64,000 bases of DNA. It comes from Streptomyces sp. NBC_00370. GTDB taxonomy: Bacteria; Actinomycetota; Actinomycetes; Streptomycetales; Streptomycetaceae. The stretch lies in contig NZ_CP107968.1 of NCBI RefSeq assembly GCF_036084755.1, positions 6,201,001-6,265,000 of the forward strand. Direction: 5' to 3'. Positions within the stretch are counted from its first letter, which is position 1. Each line of letters starts with the position of its first letter. This document shows, one piece after another, positions 43,300 through 52,600 of this stretch. A program made the position numbers and the translations under genes. The notes under the pieces were generated by a model, which saw nothing but the letters and a program-made list of their open reading frames with translations, did no database searches and was not told where the DNA came from.

Positions 43300-44100
43300 T
43301 CAGTCCATCCGGCGCGCGCTGCCCAGCAGTCCGTTCTCGGCGTCCGTCGCCTGCGTCATCACGAACTGGCGGTCCCGCGCGGTGCACCACAGCGTGACAC
43401 CGTCGGCGAGCGTCGACAGCGCCTCCGTCTCGGCCCGTGGCAGCTCCATGATCCGGCCGATCTGCGCGGCTTCGTCCGGCGAGACCCGCTGGATGCCGAC
43501 GAGTCCCGACTTCTCCATCAACCGCGGTGCCACCGGGCTCAGATACGGCAGCAGGGTCAGCACCGACTGCCAGGGCGCCGACACCACACGGCCGCGCGGC
43601 GGCCGCATCCCACAGTCCCGCACGACGATCACCGGGCTCACCGCCGACGCACCCTGCGGCGGCACGCGTCCCACGTCGTGCAGTGTGATGCACGGCTGTC
43701 CGCCGCCGGCGGCCTGGGCGAGCGTCGTCCAGGAGGCGGCGCGGCCCGTCTCGACGGCGATCCGCGCGCCCGTCGCCGCCGCGCGCAGCGCCAGCACCTG
43801 GGCGGTCCACAGACCGCCGATCAGTGTGACGTCGTACGGGGTGGGTCTGTTGATGCCGAGAACGGCCGGGCGGCCGTTGGCGTCGACGCCGATCACCATG
43901 CCGTCGTCACCGACCGGCACGGCGAGCGACGTCAGCTCGTCGACCGAGAGGGCGTGCCGCTCCCGCCGCGGGCCGATCAGGCCGAAACCGATGCGCGGCT
44001 TGCCGCTGCCACGAACCGGTGCCGCGGCTCGCGCCGGTGTGGCCGGTGTGTTGGGAGTGATGGGTGTGTTGGGGGTGGCGGGTGCGAGGGGTGTGGACAT
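43300..44100 (-). CDS. uncharacterised ESX-locus protein
   Basis: 266 aa from ATG 44100, overlapping the EccE-like stop by one base (TGATG). The first 35 residues are a Thr/Pro/Ala linker (TPNTPITPNTPATP). The rest is a soluble alpha/beta domain with HALSVDELTSLAVPVGDDG and GINRPTPYDVTLIGGLWTAQVLALRAAATGARI, reminiscent of the soluble half of EccE-like proteins. No membrane segment is seen. I do not recognise a function. Coupling to eccE makes an ESX accessory or cytoplasmic partner of the membrane complex likely. Confidence 0.78.
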   Translation of the reverse strand: MSTPLAPATPNTPITPNTPATPARAAAPVRGSGKPRIGFGLIGPRRERHALSVDELTSLAVPVGDDGMVIGVDANGRPAVLGINRPTPYDVTLIGGLWTAQVLALRAAATGARIAVETGRAASWTTLAQAAGGGQPCITLHDVGRVPPQGASAVSPVIVVRDCGMRPPRGRVVSAPWQSVLTLLPYLSPVAPRLMEKSGLVGIQRVSPDEAAQIGRIMELPRAETEALSTLADGVTLWCTARDRQFVMTQATDAENGLLGSARRMD

Positions 44101-45383
44101 CAGCGGGTCCCCCCGAGCGGCAGTGTGGCGAGCATTCCGGGCACCTGTTCCCGGTCGAGCCGGACCAGCCCCGTCTTCACCCCGCGCGCGGCGCGCTCCA
44201 GCTCGTGCCGCGCGCTCACCAGCTCCTCGTCGCTGCGGCCGGTGATCCGGACATGCCCGCTGACCGTGACGCCCTGCCGCTCGCCGTGCCCCAGGGTGAG
44301 ACTGAAGGTGGTGGCGAGGGCGGGGATCGACGTGAGCAGGGCGACGAGCTGAGGCATCGAGGCGCCACCGCCGCCCAGTTGGGGCCAGCGGCCCACCCAG
44401 TACGTGGTGTGTCTGCGGTCGTCGCACCGCCAGGTGCGCGACGTCTCCTTCGTGCGCCGGGTCGGCGTTTCCGTCCGGCCCGCCTGGGCGATGGCCATCG
44501 GGTTGGCACACGACGAGATCGCGACGGCCGCCGTCAGCTCCTGCTCCGTCAGGACCGTCGCGCGGAACCCGGCGCCGGTCAGCCGGCTCGCCAACTGGTC
44601 AGCCGTCCGCACCAGACACTTCTGCGCCCCCGTCAGGCCGCTGCCACGCGCCGCCACCGCCTCCGGGCACAGCTCGGGGTCGAGCTTGAGCGCGATCCAG
44701 GTGATCCGGACGGCCGGTGAGCCGGTCTGCGCCTGCAACGGGGCGTAGTTGCGCGCGGCGACGGACTGCTGCGGCAGATGCGGGGCGGGCGCCGGCTGGG
44801 TGTGCTGCACGATCTGCGCCGACTCCAGCCGTATGCCGTCGACATCGAGCACGTCGCGCACGAGGCTGATGGGCAGGGGCCGCGCCGAGCGGTCGGGGCG
44901 CAGCGCCGTGCCCTCCGACTCGATCTGGACGACCGCCGTCAGGAACGTACCGTCGCCGACCATGCCCACCGGGCGTCGGTCGCGGTCGCTGAACGAGTAC
45001 GTACGCAGCGCCGGATCACACTCGACGGCGGGCGCGAGGCCCGGTTCTGTACCGGCGGGGATGACCAGGGACGCCGCCCTGCGGGAGCGCGCACGCAGGG
45101 CGAACACCGTCGACAGCCACTCGGGCAGCGACCGCCGGTGTCTGCGCACCACCGCGAGCAGCACCAGGAACGCGGCGATCACACCGGCCGGTACCAGCAT
45201 GAGGGTGTCGATGACCCAGGCCACCAGAAGCACCGCCGCCGCGAGCTCGACCAGGACGAACTGTTGCATGCGGAACGGCCCGAAGTGCCCTGGCCGTCCT
45301 CTGAGTCCGGGTACGGCCGGACCCGGCGCTGCGGCTGAGGACGGCGCGGCCGCGGCGGGCCGCGTCTGCGTCGCGGAAGCCAT
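44100..45383 (-). CDS. eccE: type VII secretion protein EccE
   Basis: 427 aa from ATG 45383. After an Ala/Pro-rich start there are two closely spaced membrane helices (FVLVELAAAVLLVAWVIDTLMLV and GVIAAFLVLLAVV), followed by a soluble domain of about 330 residues with SDRDRRPVGMVGDGTFLTAVVQI, matching EccE architecture. EccE lies at the periphery of the ESX membrane complex. It is divergent from eccB, with a 200-bp shared promoter region, and coupled to the downstream unknown gene. Confidence 0.85.
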   Translation of the reverse strand: MASATQTRPAAAAPSSAAAPGPAVPGLRGRPGHFGPFRMQQFVLVELAAAVLLVAWVIDTLMLVPAGVIAAFLVLLAVVRRHRRSLPEWLSTVFALRARSRRAASLVIPAGTEPGLAPAVECDPALRTYSFSDRDRRPVGMVGDGTFLTAVVQIESEGTALRPDRSARPLPISLVRDVLDVDGIRLESAQIVQHTQPAPAPHLPQQSVAARNYAPLQAQTGSPAVRITWIALKLDPELCPEAVAARGSGLTGAQKCLVRTADQLASRLTGAGFRATVLTEQELTAAVAISSCANPMAIAQAGRTETPTRRTKETSRTWRCDDRRHTTYWVGRWPQLGGGGASMPQLVALLTSIPALATTFSLTLGHGERQGVTVSGHVRITGRSDEELVSARHELERAARGVKTGLVRLDREQVPGMLATLPLGGTR

Positions 45384-45583
45384 GATGGAGAATCCCCCCA
45401 ATTCGTCCCGATCACCCTGCTACGACAGGGCTTTGGCAGCTGGATCACCCTACCCGCCACACCACGACGCCCCGTCTACAGGCATAGTAGGGGGCCGGTC
45501 CGACAACCAGGCAGGGCCCGGGGGGCATGCTGACTACCTGACCCCTGGGCGGGAGACCGCGCCTTTTTCACCTATGGGGACTC

Positions 45584-47128
45584 ATGGCATCACGGCGGGA
45601 TGAGCTCAACGCGTACACCTTCGCGAAGAAACGCACGGTGGCCGCGTTTCTCCAACCCTCACCTTCAGGTTCGGAGGAAGGCGCGCCCCGACCGCTGCGC
45701 GCCGTCCTGCCGAGTGTGATCGTCGGCGCGCTGATCCTGGCCGGATTCGGTGCGTTGGGGATGTTCAAACCCAACGCGCCCAAGGACTGGGACAAGCCGG
45801 GCACGAAAGTGATCGTCGGCAAGGACTCCACGACCCGTTATGTGGTGCTGACCACGCCCGACGGGAAGAAGAAGGAGACCCTGCTCCACCCGGTGCTCAA
45901 CCTGGCCTCGGCCCGACTGCTGCTCACCCCGCAGCAGTTCGGAGTCGTCCAGGTCAGCGACAAGATCCTGGACGCGGGCAAGCCGCCGCGCGGTCCGATC
46001 CTCGGCATCCCGTACGCGCCCGACCGGCTGCCGAGCGACACGGAGGCGGCCAAGCCCAAGCGCTGGGCCGTCTGCGAACAGCCGGGCGGCGGCACCGGCG
46101 GCAGTGTGCAGAAGGCCGCCTTCGTCTTCGCCGACCGCGACTTCCACCGCACCGAGGGCAGGCAGCGGCTCACCGGCGGCCAAGTGCTCTACGTGCAGGG
46201 CCAGAAGGGCACCCGCTACCTCGTCGACGCGGGCGGTACGAAGTACCAGCTCACGGGCGACCCGACGGACAACCTCACCCGTGCGCTCATCGGGGTGGGC
46301 CGGGAGCCGCAGGCCGTCACCGACGACTGGCTGGCGACGCTGCGCACCGGCACGCCCGTCGACTTCCCCCAGGTCCCGGGCAAGGTCGCGGACGACGCCG
46401 GCGTCGGCGGCGGGCTGACCTCAGGGCAGGACCGGATCGGCATGGTGCTCAGCGCGCAGACCGGATCGGGACCGCAGCACTACGTCGTGCTGGCCGGGAA
46501 GGTCCAGCCCGTGTCGGACTTCACCGCCTGGCTGCTGATCAACTCTCCGCAGACGGTCAAGCTCAGGATGGCCGGCGCTGCTGCCGCCGTGGACGCCGCG
46601 TCGATCACTCCCGAGGCCGACTTCTTCGCCGCGGGCAACGCCTGGCCCAAGGAGCGGACCGAGCAGGTCAACTCCACGGCGGGGGACGGCGCACGCGACA
46701 CGGTGTGCAGTGTGCTGCGCAAGGTCGACGGCAAGGGCGCCGCCACGCTGTCCACCTGGGCGGGTCCCGCCTACCCGGCCGAGGTCACCGCGGGCGGCAC
46801 CAGCACGTACGTCACGCCGGGCAGCGGGCTGCTCTTCACCCAGGTGCATGAGGGGCAGACCACGCCCGACGGCTCACTCTTCCTGGTGACGGACACCGGA
46901 CTGCGCTACGCCGTCCAGGCCAACGGCGACAGCGACGCGTCGCGTTCGGACATCGGCACCGGTGACCAGCAGAAGCAGCAGGACGGCAGGCCCGAACCGA
47001 GCGAGGCACAGATCAGGCTCGGCTACGAGAAGGTCACCCCGGCGCTCGTGCCCATCGCGTGGGCGGAGTTCCTGTCCAAGGGGCCCCGGCTCGACACCAA
47101 CAGCGCGCGCCAGCCGCAGGGTTCGTAG
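45584..47128 (+). CDS. eccB: type VII secretion protein EccB
   Basis: 514 aa. The hallmark N-terminus ASRRDELNAYTFAKKRTVAAFL precedes a single membrane helix (about 41-63, LPSVIVGALILAGFGALGMF) and a large extracytoplasmic domain. Family members cap the ESX membrane complex. Conserved landmarks include VVLTTPDGKKKETLLHPVLNLASARLLL and GIPYAPDRLP. The next gene (mycP) begins 11 bp after the stop, so the two are co-transcribed. Confidence 0.95.
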   Translation: MASRRDELNAYTFAKKRTVAAFLQPSPSGSEEGAPRPLRAVLPSVIVGALILAGFGALGMFKPNAPKDWDKPGTKVIVGKDSTTRYVVLTTPDGKKKETLLHPVLNLASARLLLTPQQFGVVQVSDKILDAGKPPRGPILGIPYAPDRLPSDTEAAKPKRWAVCEQPGGGTGGSVQKAAFVFADRDFHRTEGRQRLTGGQVLYVQGQKGTRYLVDAGGTKYQLTGDPTDNLTRALIGVGREPQAVTDDWLATLRTGTPVDFPQVPGKVADDAGVGGGLTSGQDRIGMVLSAQTGSGPQHYVVLAGKVQPVSDFTAWLLINSPQTVKLRMAGAAAAVDAASITPEADFFAAGNAWPKERTEQVNSTAGDGARDTVCSVLRKVDGKGAATLSTWAGPAYPAEVTAGGTSTYVTPGSGLLFTQVHEGQTTPDGSLFLVTDTGLRYAVQANGDSDASRSDIGTGDQQKQQDGRPEPSEAQIRLGYEKVTPALVPIAWAEFLSKGPRLDTNSARQPQGS

Positions 47129-47139
47129 GGAGGGTGACG

Positions 47140-48423
47140 ATGCCGCTGCGAACCTGCGCACTGCTGGCCTGCGCCACCGCCCTGGTCGGCCTGACGGCCC
47201 TGCCGCCCGCCGCTGTCGTGTCCGCCGCCGATCTGCCGTCAACAACCGTTCGAGCGACGGGACTTGACGGGACCGGTGAGTGCACGTTCCCGATGAAGAA
47301 GCAGATCGCGGGCACCCCCTGGGCGCTCCAGCGGGTGCTGCTCGACGAGTTGTGGCAGGACACCAAGGGCAAGGGGGTACGGGTCGCCGTCATCGACACC
47401 GGCGTCGACACCGTCAACCCCCAGCTGAAGACGGCGGTCGACGCCGCCGCCGGCCGGGACTTCCTCAAGAACGGCAAGCGCGGCGGCACGGTCGACGAGG
47501 TGGGGCACGGCACCAAGGTCGCCGGGATCATCGCCGCCCGGCCCCGCACCGGCACGGGCTTCGTCGGTCTCGCGCCGGAAGCCACGATCATCCCGATCCG
47601 CCAGAACGACGACAAGAACAGCGGCAAGCAGGACACGATGGCGAAGGCGATCGGCTACGCCGTCACCGCGAAGGCCGATGTCATCAACATCTCCCAGGAC
47701 ACGACGACACCGCTGGCGCCGGACTCGAAGTTGACCGAAGCCGTACAGGACGCGCTGGCCAAAGACGTCGTGGTGGTGGCGTCGGCGGGTAACGACGGTA
47801 CGGACGGCAAACTGCGAACGACGTATCCCGCCGGCATTGACGGCGTGCTCGCCGTCGGCGCTTCCGACCGCAACAACGAACGTGCGACCTTTTCCCAGGC
47901 CGGTACGTTCCTCGGCGTCGCCGCCCCCGGTGTGGACATGGTCTCGACGGTCCCCGGCGGCGGTCAGTGCCTCGACAACGGCACGAGTTTCTCCGCGCCT
48001 TATGTCGCGGGCGTCGCCGCGCTGCTCCGTGCCAAACACCCCGACTGGAAAGCGCGCGAGATCGTCGCCCAGATCGAGCAGACCGCCGAACGCAGTATCA
48101 ACGGCCGTGACAATTACGTTGGTTGGGGAGTGGTCGACCCGGTGCGCGCGATGACGGACGACGACCACGCGCCGCAGGCCCCGCAGGCCGACCCGGGGCC
48201 GCCCAAGGCCCCGGCCGCGCTGCCGGCGCATCTGGCGCTGACCGAGACACCGCAGGAGCGTACGGAGCGCTACGCGACCTACGCGTTCGGCATCGCGGCC
48301 GTACTGGTGGCGGTGGTCGCGGGAACCGCCACCGTCATCCGTGACAGCCGGCGGAAAAAGGCGCGGAAATCAGTCGGAGATCCTTTTCGCGGAACGGCGG
48401 ATTCCCCAAGTGCGCATACGTGA
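47140..48423 (+). CDS. mycP: mycosin, S8 serine protease of the ESX system
   Basis: 427 aa from ATG 47140 with GGGAGG six bases upstream. A signal peptide (CALLACATALVGLTALPPAAVVSA) leads to the subtilisin domain. Its catalytic triad is Asp86 (VAVIDTGVD), His123 (GHGTKVAG) and Ser283 (GTSFSAPYVAG). The C-terminus has a proline-rich linker, a membrane helix (FGIAAVLVAVVAGTATVI) and a basic cytoplasmic tail. Mycosins are membrane-anchored and stabilise or process ESX components and substrates. Confidence 0.95.
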   Translation: MPLRTCALLACATALVGLTALPPAAVVSAADLPSTTVRATGLDGTGECTFPMKKQIAGTPWALQRVLLDELWQDTKGKGVRVAVIDTGVDTVNPQLKTAVDAAAGRDFLKNGKRGGTVDEVGHGTKVAGIIAARPRTGTGFVGLAPEATIIPIRQNDDKNSGKQDTMAKAIGYAVTAKADVINISQDTTTPLAPDSKLTEAVQDALAKDVVVVASAGNDGTDGKLRTTYPAGIDGVLAVGASDRNNERATFSQAGTFLGVAAPGVDMVSTVPGGGQCLDNGTSFSAPYVAGVAALLRAKHPDWKAREIVAQIEQTAERSINGRDNYVGWGVVDPVRAMTDDDHAPQAPQADPGPPKAPAALPAHLALTETPQERTERYATYAFGIAAVLVAVVAGTATVIRDSRRKKARKSVGDPFRGTADSPSAHT

Positions 48424-48431
48424 CTTTGCAG

Positions 48432-48460
48432 TTGGAACTGACGTCCTGAGTAGCTAGAGT
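48432..48460 (+). promoter_or_regulatory. candidate esxBA promoter
   Basis: TTGGAA (48432-48437) and TAGAGT (48455-48460) are 17 bases apart, upstream of the WXG100 genes, giving a leader of roughly 95 bases. A small CGTGTG/CACACG hairpin follows around 48480. This would allow the substrates to be expressed apart from eccB-mycP. Confidence 0.55.
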
Positions 48461-48560
48461 GAGGTGGGGATCATCTTGCGTGTGTTTCCCACACGGGGGC
48501 GGCATCGCGGTACTTCCCGCCCGCATCGTTCGCTGCAGGTAGACAGGAAGAAGGAGCAGG

Positions 48561-48899
48561 ATGTCGAACGACCTTAACGTAACCAGTTCTGATCAAGTCG
48601 ATCTCGCCAACCGGATTCAGGACTTCCACGACGAGCTGCACCGTCGTATCAACTCCCTCAACGGAGTGGTGGACCGCATCCAGGCCGGCTGGCGCGGCGC
48701 GGCCAGCAAGGAGTACGACCGGGTCCAGAAGGACCTCAACGACCGGCTGACGCGTATGCGGGTCGAGCTCGTCAAGCTCGAAGAGATCATGCGGATGAGC
48801 GCCGACGGCTTCAGCAACCAGGAGGACGAGCGCATCCGTTCGTTCCGGAAGATGGACGACACGTCCTCCGGCCGCAGCGCCATCCTCGGCATGGCCTGA
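48561..48899 (+). CDS. esxB: WXG100 protein EsxB-like
   Basis: 112 aa, two helices joined by a WXG turn (Trp44-Arg45-Gly46). It is predicted to pair with EsxA as the secreted heterodimer. The C-terminal segment has FSNQE at 84-88 where a YxxxD/E signal would sit, so the aromatic is Phe rather than Tyr. A short tail (TSSGRSAILGMA) follows. A ribosome binding site AAGAAGGAGCAGG precedes the ATG. EsxA follows 56 bp downstream. Confidence 0.95.
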   Translation: MSNDLNVTSSDQVDLANRIQDFHDELHRRINSLNGVVDRIQAGWRGAASKEYDRVQKDLNDRLTRMRVELVKLEEIMRMSADGFSNQEDERIRSFRKMDDTSSGRSAILGMA

Positions 48900-48955
48900 G
48901 CCGTACCCGGCCCGCAGCTCGTCGCACCAGCTGAACCCGTCTTGAGGAGCGAGAC

Positions 48956-49252
48956 ATGACCACCGCAGTCAATTACGACACCGTCACCAGCGCGGCCGGC
49001 GACGTCCGGCTCACCGCCAGCCAGCTCAACCAGGGGCTCGAAGACCTGATGGCCAAGGTCAAGGCCGTGGCGGCGAACTGGGACGGTGAGGCGAAGACCG
49101 CCTACGGCGAGAGCCAGACCCGGCTGACGAACGACATGGCCGGCATGAACCAGGACCTGCAGCGGATCGCAGCGCTGCTGGACGAGTCGGTCATCGGCTA
49201 CCACGACACCGACAAGGGCAACGCCGCGCGCTTCCGCATGCAGATGGGCTGA
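48956..49252 (+). CDS. esxA: WXG100 protein EsxA-like
   Basis: 98 aa, helix-turn-helix with the WXG motif at Trp42-Asp43-Gly44. After the second helix it carries Tyr82-x-x-x-Asp86 (YHDTD), matching the YxxxD/E general secretion signal recognised by the ESX ATPase EccC. GAGGAGCGAG upstream is a strong ribosome binding site. A perfect 33-bp palindrome terminates the esxBA unit. Confidence 0.95.
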   Translation: MTTAVNYDTVTSAAGDVRLTASQLNQGLEDLMAKVKAVAANWDGEAKTAYGESQTRLTNDMAGMNQDLQRIAALLDESVIGYHDTDKGNAARFRMQMG

Positions 49253-49306
49253 CCACCCGCACCGCACGCACCTCGCGCACGCACAGCACAGCACGGCTCG
49301 CACAGC

Positions 49307-49339
49307 GAAGGGGGTGTCCGCCCGGCGGACACCCCCTTC
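49307..49339. terminator. 33-bp perfect palindrome, bidirectional terminator
   Basis: GAAGGGGGTGTCCGCC and its exact complement flank a single central base (49323). It lies between convergent esxA and the DUF397 gene and presumably ends both transcripts. Confidence 0.85.
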
Positions 49340-49356
49340 AGCGTTGCCTGCGACCG

Positions 49357-49602
49357 CTACTTGAGGTCGAACTCCCCGTCCCGCGCTCCGAGTACGAACG
49401 CGTCCCACTCGCCCTTGGTGTATCGCAGCACCGTGTCGTGGTCCTTCGACGAGCGCATCGCGACGGCGCCCTCGGGCAGATAGGCGATCTCCACCCGTTC
49501 CTCGTCGGCCTCCGTACCCGGCGCACCGAGCCACTCCACGTCGGAGATGTCGAGAGCGTAAAGCTCTTCCTTCACGCGTTCCTTGTCGGCTGCGTCGGCC
49601 AT
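49357..49602 (-). CDS. DUF397 protein
   Basis: 81 aa with the DUF397 pattern: EWLGAPG in the first half, then VAMRSSKDHDTVLRYTKGEWDAFVLGARDGEFD. DUF397 proteins in Streptomyces usually accompany helix-turn-helix partners (for example BldB/WhiJ-like pairs), but no such partner is adjacent here. It lies inside the ESX locus, 61 bp downstream of eccC on the same strand, suggesting involvement or passive association. Confidence 0.88.
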   Translation of the reverse strand: MADAADKERVKEELYALDISDVEWLGAPGTEADEERVEIAYLPEGAVAMRSSKDHDTVLRYTKGEWDAFVLGARDGEFDLK

Positions 49603-49663
49603 CGGCGCGGTCCCTCCCGGGTATTGCGGACGATCTGCGCCTCTCAGCGTAGCGGCGCGCGGC

Positions 49664-52600
49664 TCACCTGTCCGGCAGCCAGCCCAGCTGCACCAGTGCG
49701 CCGCCGCGCTTGCGCGAGACGAACGTGCCGCGTCCCGGAGGCATCGGCCGGGCCCTGACGTTGCCCAGGATGTCGCCCTCGCTCGGGTCGCCCGACATCA
49801 GCACTCCCTGCGCGCCCAGCTCCTTCATCCGCTGGATGAACGGCTCGTACATGGCGCGTGAGGCGCCCGCAGCGCTGCGGGCGACGATGAAGCGGATGCC
49901 GACGTCCCGGGCGAACGGCAGATGCTCCACCAGCCTCGCCAGCGGGTTGGCCGAGTTGGTCGCGACCAGCTCGTAGTCGTCGATGATCACGAACAGCTGC
50001 GGCCCGGTCCACCAGCTCCGGTCGCGCAGCTGCTGCGGTGTGATGTCCGGCTTCGGCGCCCGCTTCTCCATCACCGTCCCGATGGCGTCCATGTGCATGT
50101 CCATCGCCGACGCCATCGGCGCGTACTCCAGCAGATGCGAACTCGGCACGGCCTCCAGCAGCGAACGCCGGTAGTCGCCGACCACGATCCGCGCCTGGTC
50201 CGGTGTGTAGCGCTCGGAGATCTGCTTGGCGATCAGCCGCAGCGCGGCCGTCTTCCCCGCCTCGCTCTCGCCGAAGATCAGCAGGAACGGATCGGTCTCG
50301 AAGTCGACGAACACCGGCTCCAGATTGGTCTCGTCGATACCGATCGCGATGCCGTGCTGTGGGAACTCGAAGCCCTTCGGGAGCTGTTCGGCCGCCAGCT
50401 TGCGCGGCAGCAGCCGTACGGTCGGCGCCGCCGGCCCCGACCAACTGCTGCGCGCCGCGGCCACGAAAGCCGCCGTGCCCTCCGAGAGGTCGGCCGCGTC
50501 GCTCACTCCGTCGATACGCGGCAGCGCGCTCATGAAGTGCAGCTTCTCCGCCACCTGGCCACGCCCCGGCACCCCCGTGGGGACGTTGGCGGCGACCTTC
50601 CGGTCGAACTCGGAGTCCATGACGTCACCGAGGCGCAGCTCCAGCCGGCCCAGCATCTGGTCCTTGAGCGCCGAGCGCACTTCCATGTACCGCGCGGCGG
50701 TGACGACGACATGGATGCCGTAGCCCAGACCGCGCGCGGCGAGGTCGGAGATGATCGGCTCCATCATGTCGTACTCGTTCTTGAAGCCGCCCCAGCCGTC
50801 GATGACCAGGAAGACGTCCCCCCATGCCTCGCCCGGCAGTTCACCGGCGGCGCGCCTGCGCCGGTACGTCGCGATGGAGTCGATGCCGTTCGTCCGGAAG
50901 AACTCCTCACGGCGGTTGAGCACACCGAGCACCTCGGCGACCGCGCGGCGCACCCGCTCGGGGTCGAGCCGCGAGGCGACACCGCCGACATGCGGCAGGT
51001 CCGACAGCGAGGCGAGCCCGCCACCGCCGAAGTCCAGCGCGTAGAACTGCACTTCGCTCGGTGTGTGGGTGAGCGCGAACGACGAGATCAGGGTGCGCAT
51101 CAGCGTCGACTTGCCGGACTGCGGGCCGCCCACCACGAGCATGTGGCCCGAAGCGCCCGCGAAGTCCTTGTACAGCACCTCACGGCGCTGCTCGAAGGGC
51201 TTGTCGATCAGACCGAGCGGCACGACGAGCCCGCCGGGCCTGCTGTACTCCGTCGCGGTGAGACCGCGGTCCGCCGTCGGCGCGATACCGGGCAGCAGAT
51301 AGTCCAGCGTCGGCGCCTCGTCCAGCGGCGGCAGCCACACCTGGTGCGCCGGCACGCCCTGCCCGTCGAGCCTGCGCACGATGACGTCCAGCACGGTGTC
51401 GGCCAGCGCGTCGTCCCCCGACGTGTCGGGAGCGGCGGCGCCGAGGTCCGGCTGCGCGTACACCACCGGCACCGGCGTCGCCGTGAACAACGCGGGCCGC
51501 CGCTCGACATGCAGCTGTCCCACCGACAGATCGGGACCGCCCGTGCGGTACGTGCCGGAGACGTACGCCGCCTTGAAGCGGGTCATCTCCTCCGTACCGA
51601 ACTTCAGATAGCCGGAGCCCGGCACCGACGGCAGGTGGTAGGCGTCGGGCACACCGAGCGCCGTACGGGACTCGGCCGCCGAGAACGTGCGCAGACCGAT
51701 CCGGTACGAGAGGTACGTGTCGAGGCCGCGCAGCTTGCCCTCCTCCAGCCGCTGTGACGCCAGCAGCAGATGCACACCGAGGGACCGGCCGATCCGGCCG
51801 ATCTGGATGAACATCTCGATGAAGTCGGGCTTGGCGGTGAGCAGTTCGGAGAACTCGTCGATGACGAGCACCAGCGAGGCCAGCGGTTCGAGGGCCGCAC
51901 CGGCCGCCCGCGCCTTCTCGTAGTCGTGGATGTTGGCGTAGTTGCCCGCCGAGCGCAGCAGTTCCTGGCGGCGCTGCAGCTCACCGCGGATCGCGTCGCC
52001 CATGCGGTCGACGAGAGTCAGGTCGTCGGCCAGGTTCGTGATGACGGCGGCGACATGCGGCATCTGCGACATGCCGGTGAACGTCGCGCCGCCCTTGAAG
52101 TCGGCGAGGACGAAGTTCAGCGTCTCCGACGAGTGGGTGACCGCGAGGCCGAGCACCAGGGTGCGCAGCAGCTCGGACTTGCCGGAACCGGTCGCGCCGA
52201 CACACAGCCCGTGCGGCCCCATGCCCTCCTGCGCGGCCTCCTTGAGGTCCAGCATCACCGGCGAGCCGTCCTCACCGATCCCGATCGGCACCCGCAGCCG
52301 CTCCGCCGTCGACCGGGGGCGCCAGGTGCGCGCCACGTCGATCGCGCCCGCGTCACCGAGATTCAGCAGATCGGTGAAGTCGAGGTTGGCCAGCAGCGGT
52401 TCGTCCTCGTCGCCGCCGCCCGTGCGCAAGGGCGCGAGCTGGCGCGCCAGCGCCTCGGCGGCCGGCAGCGAGATCCCGTCGGGGGCGCCCTCGTACGCCA
52501 CACCGGCGCCCGACTCGATCCACAGCCGCCCCGGCCTGACCACCACGGACAGACCGCCGCGCGGCTCGTCCAGATCCCCCTGCACGACCTCGACGATCGT

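Noticed and set aside
45402..45583. Promoters in the eccE-eccB divergent spacer
   Set aside because: A CATAGT hexamer exists but no paired -35 at proper spacing could be found on either strand.
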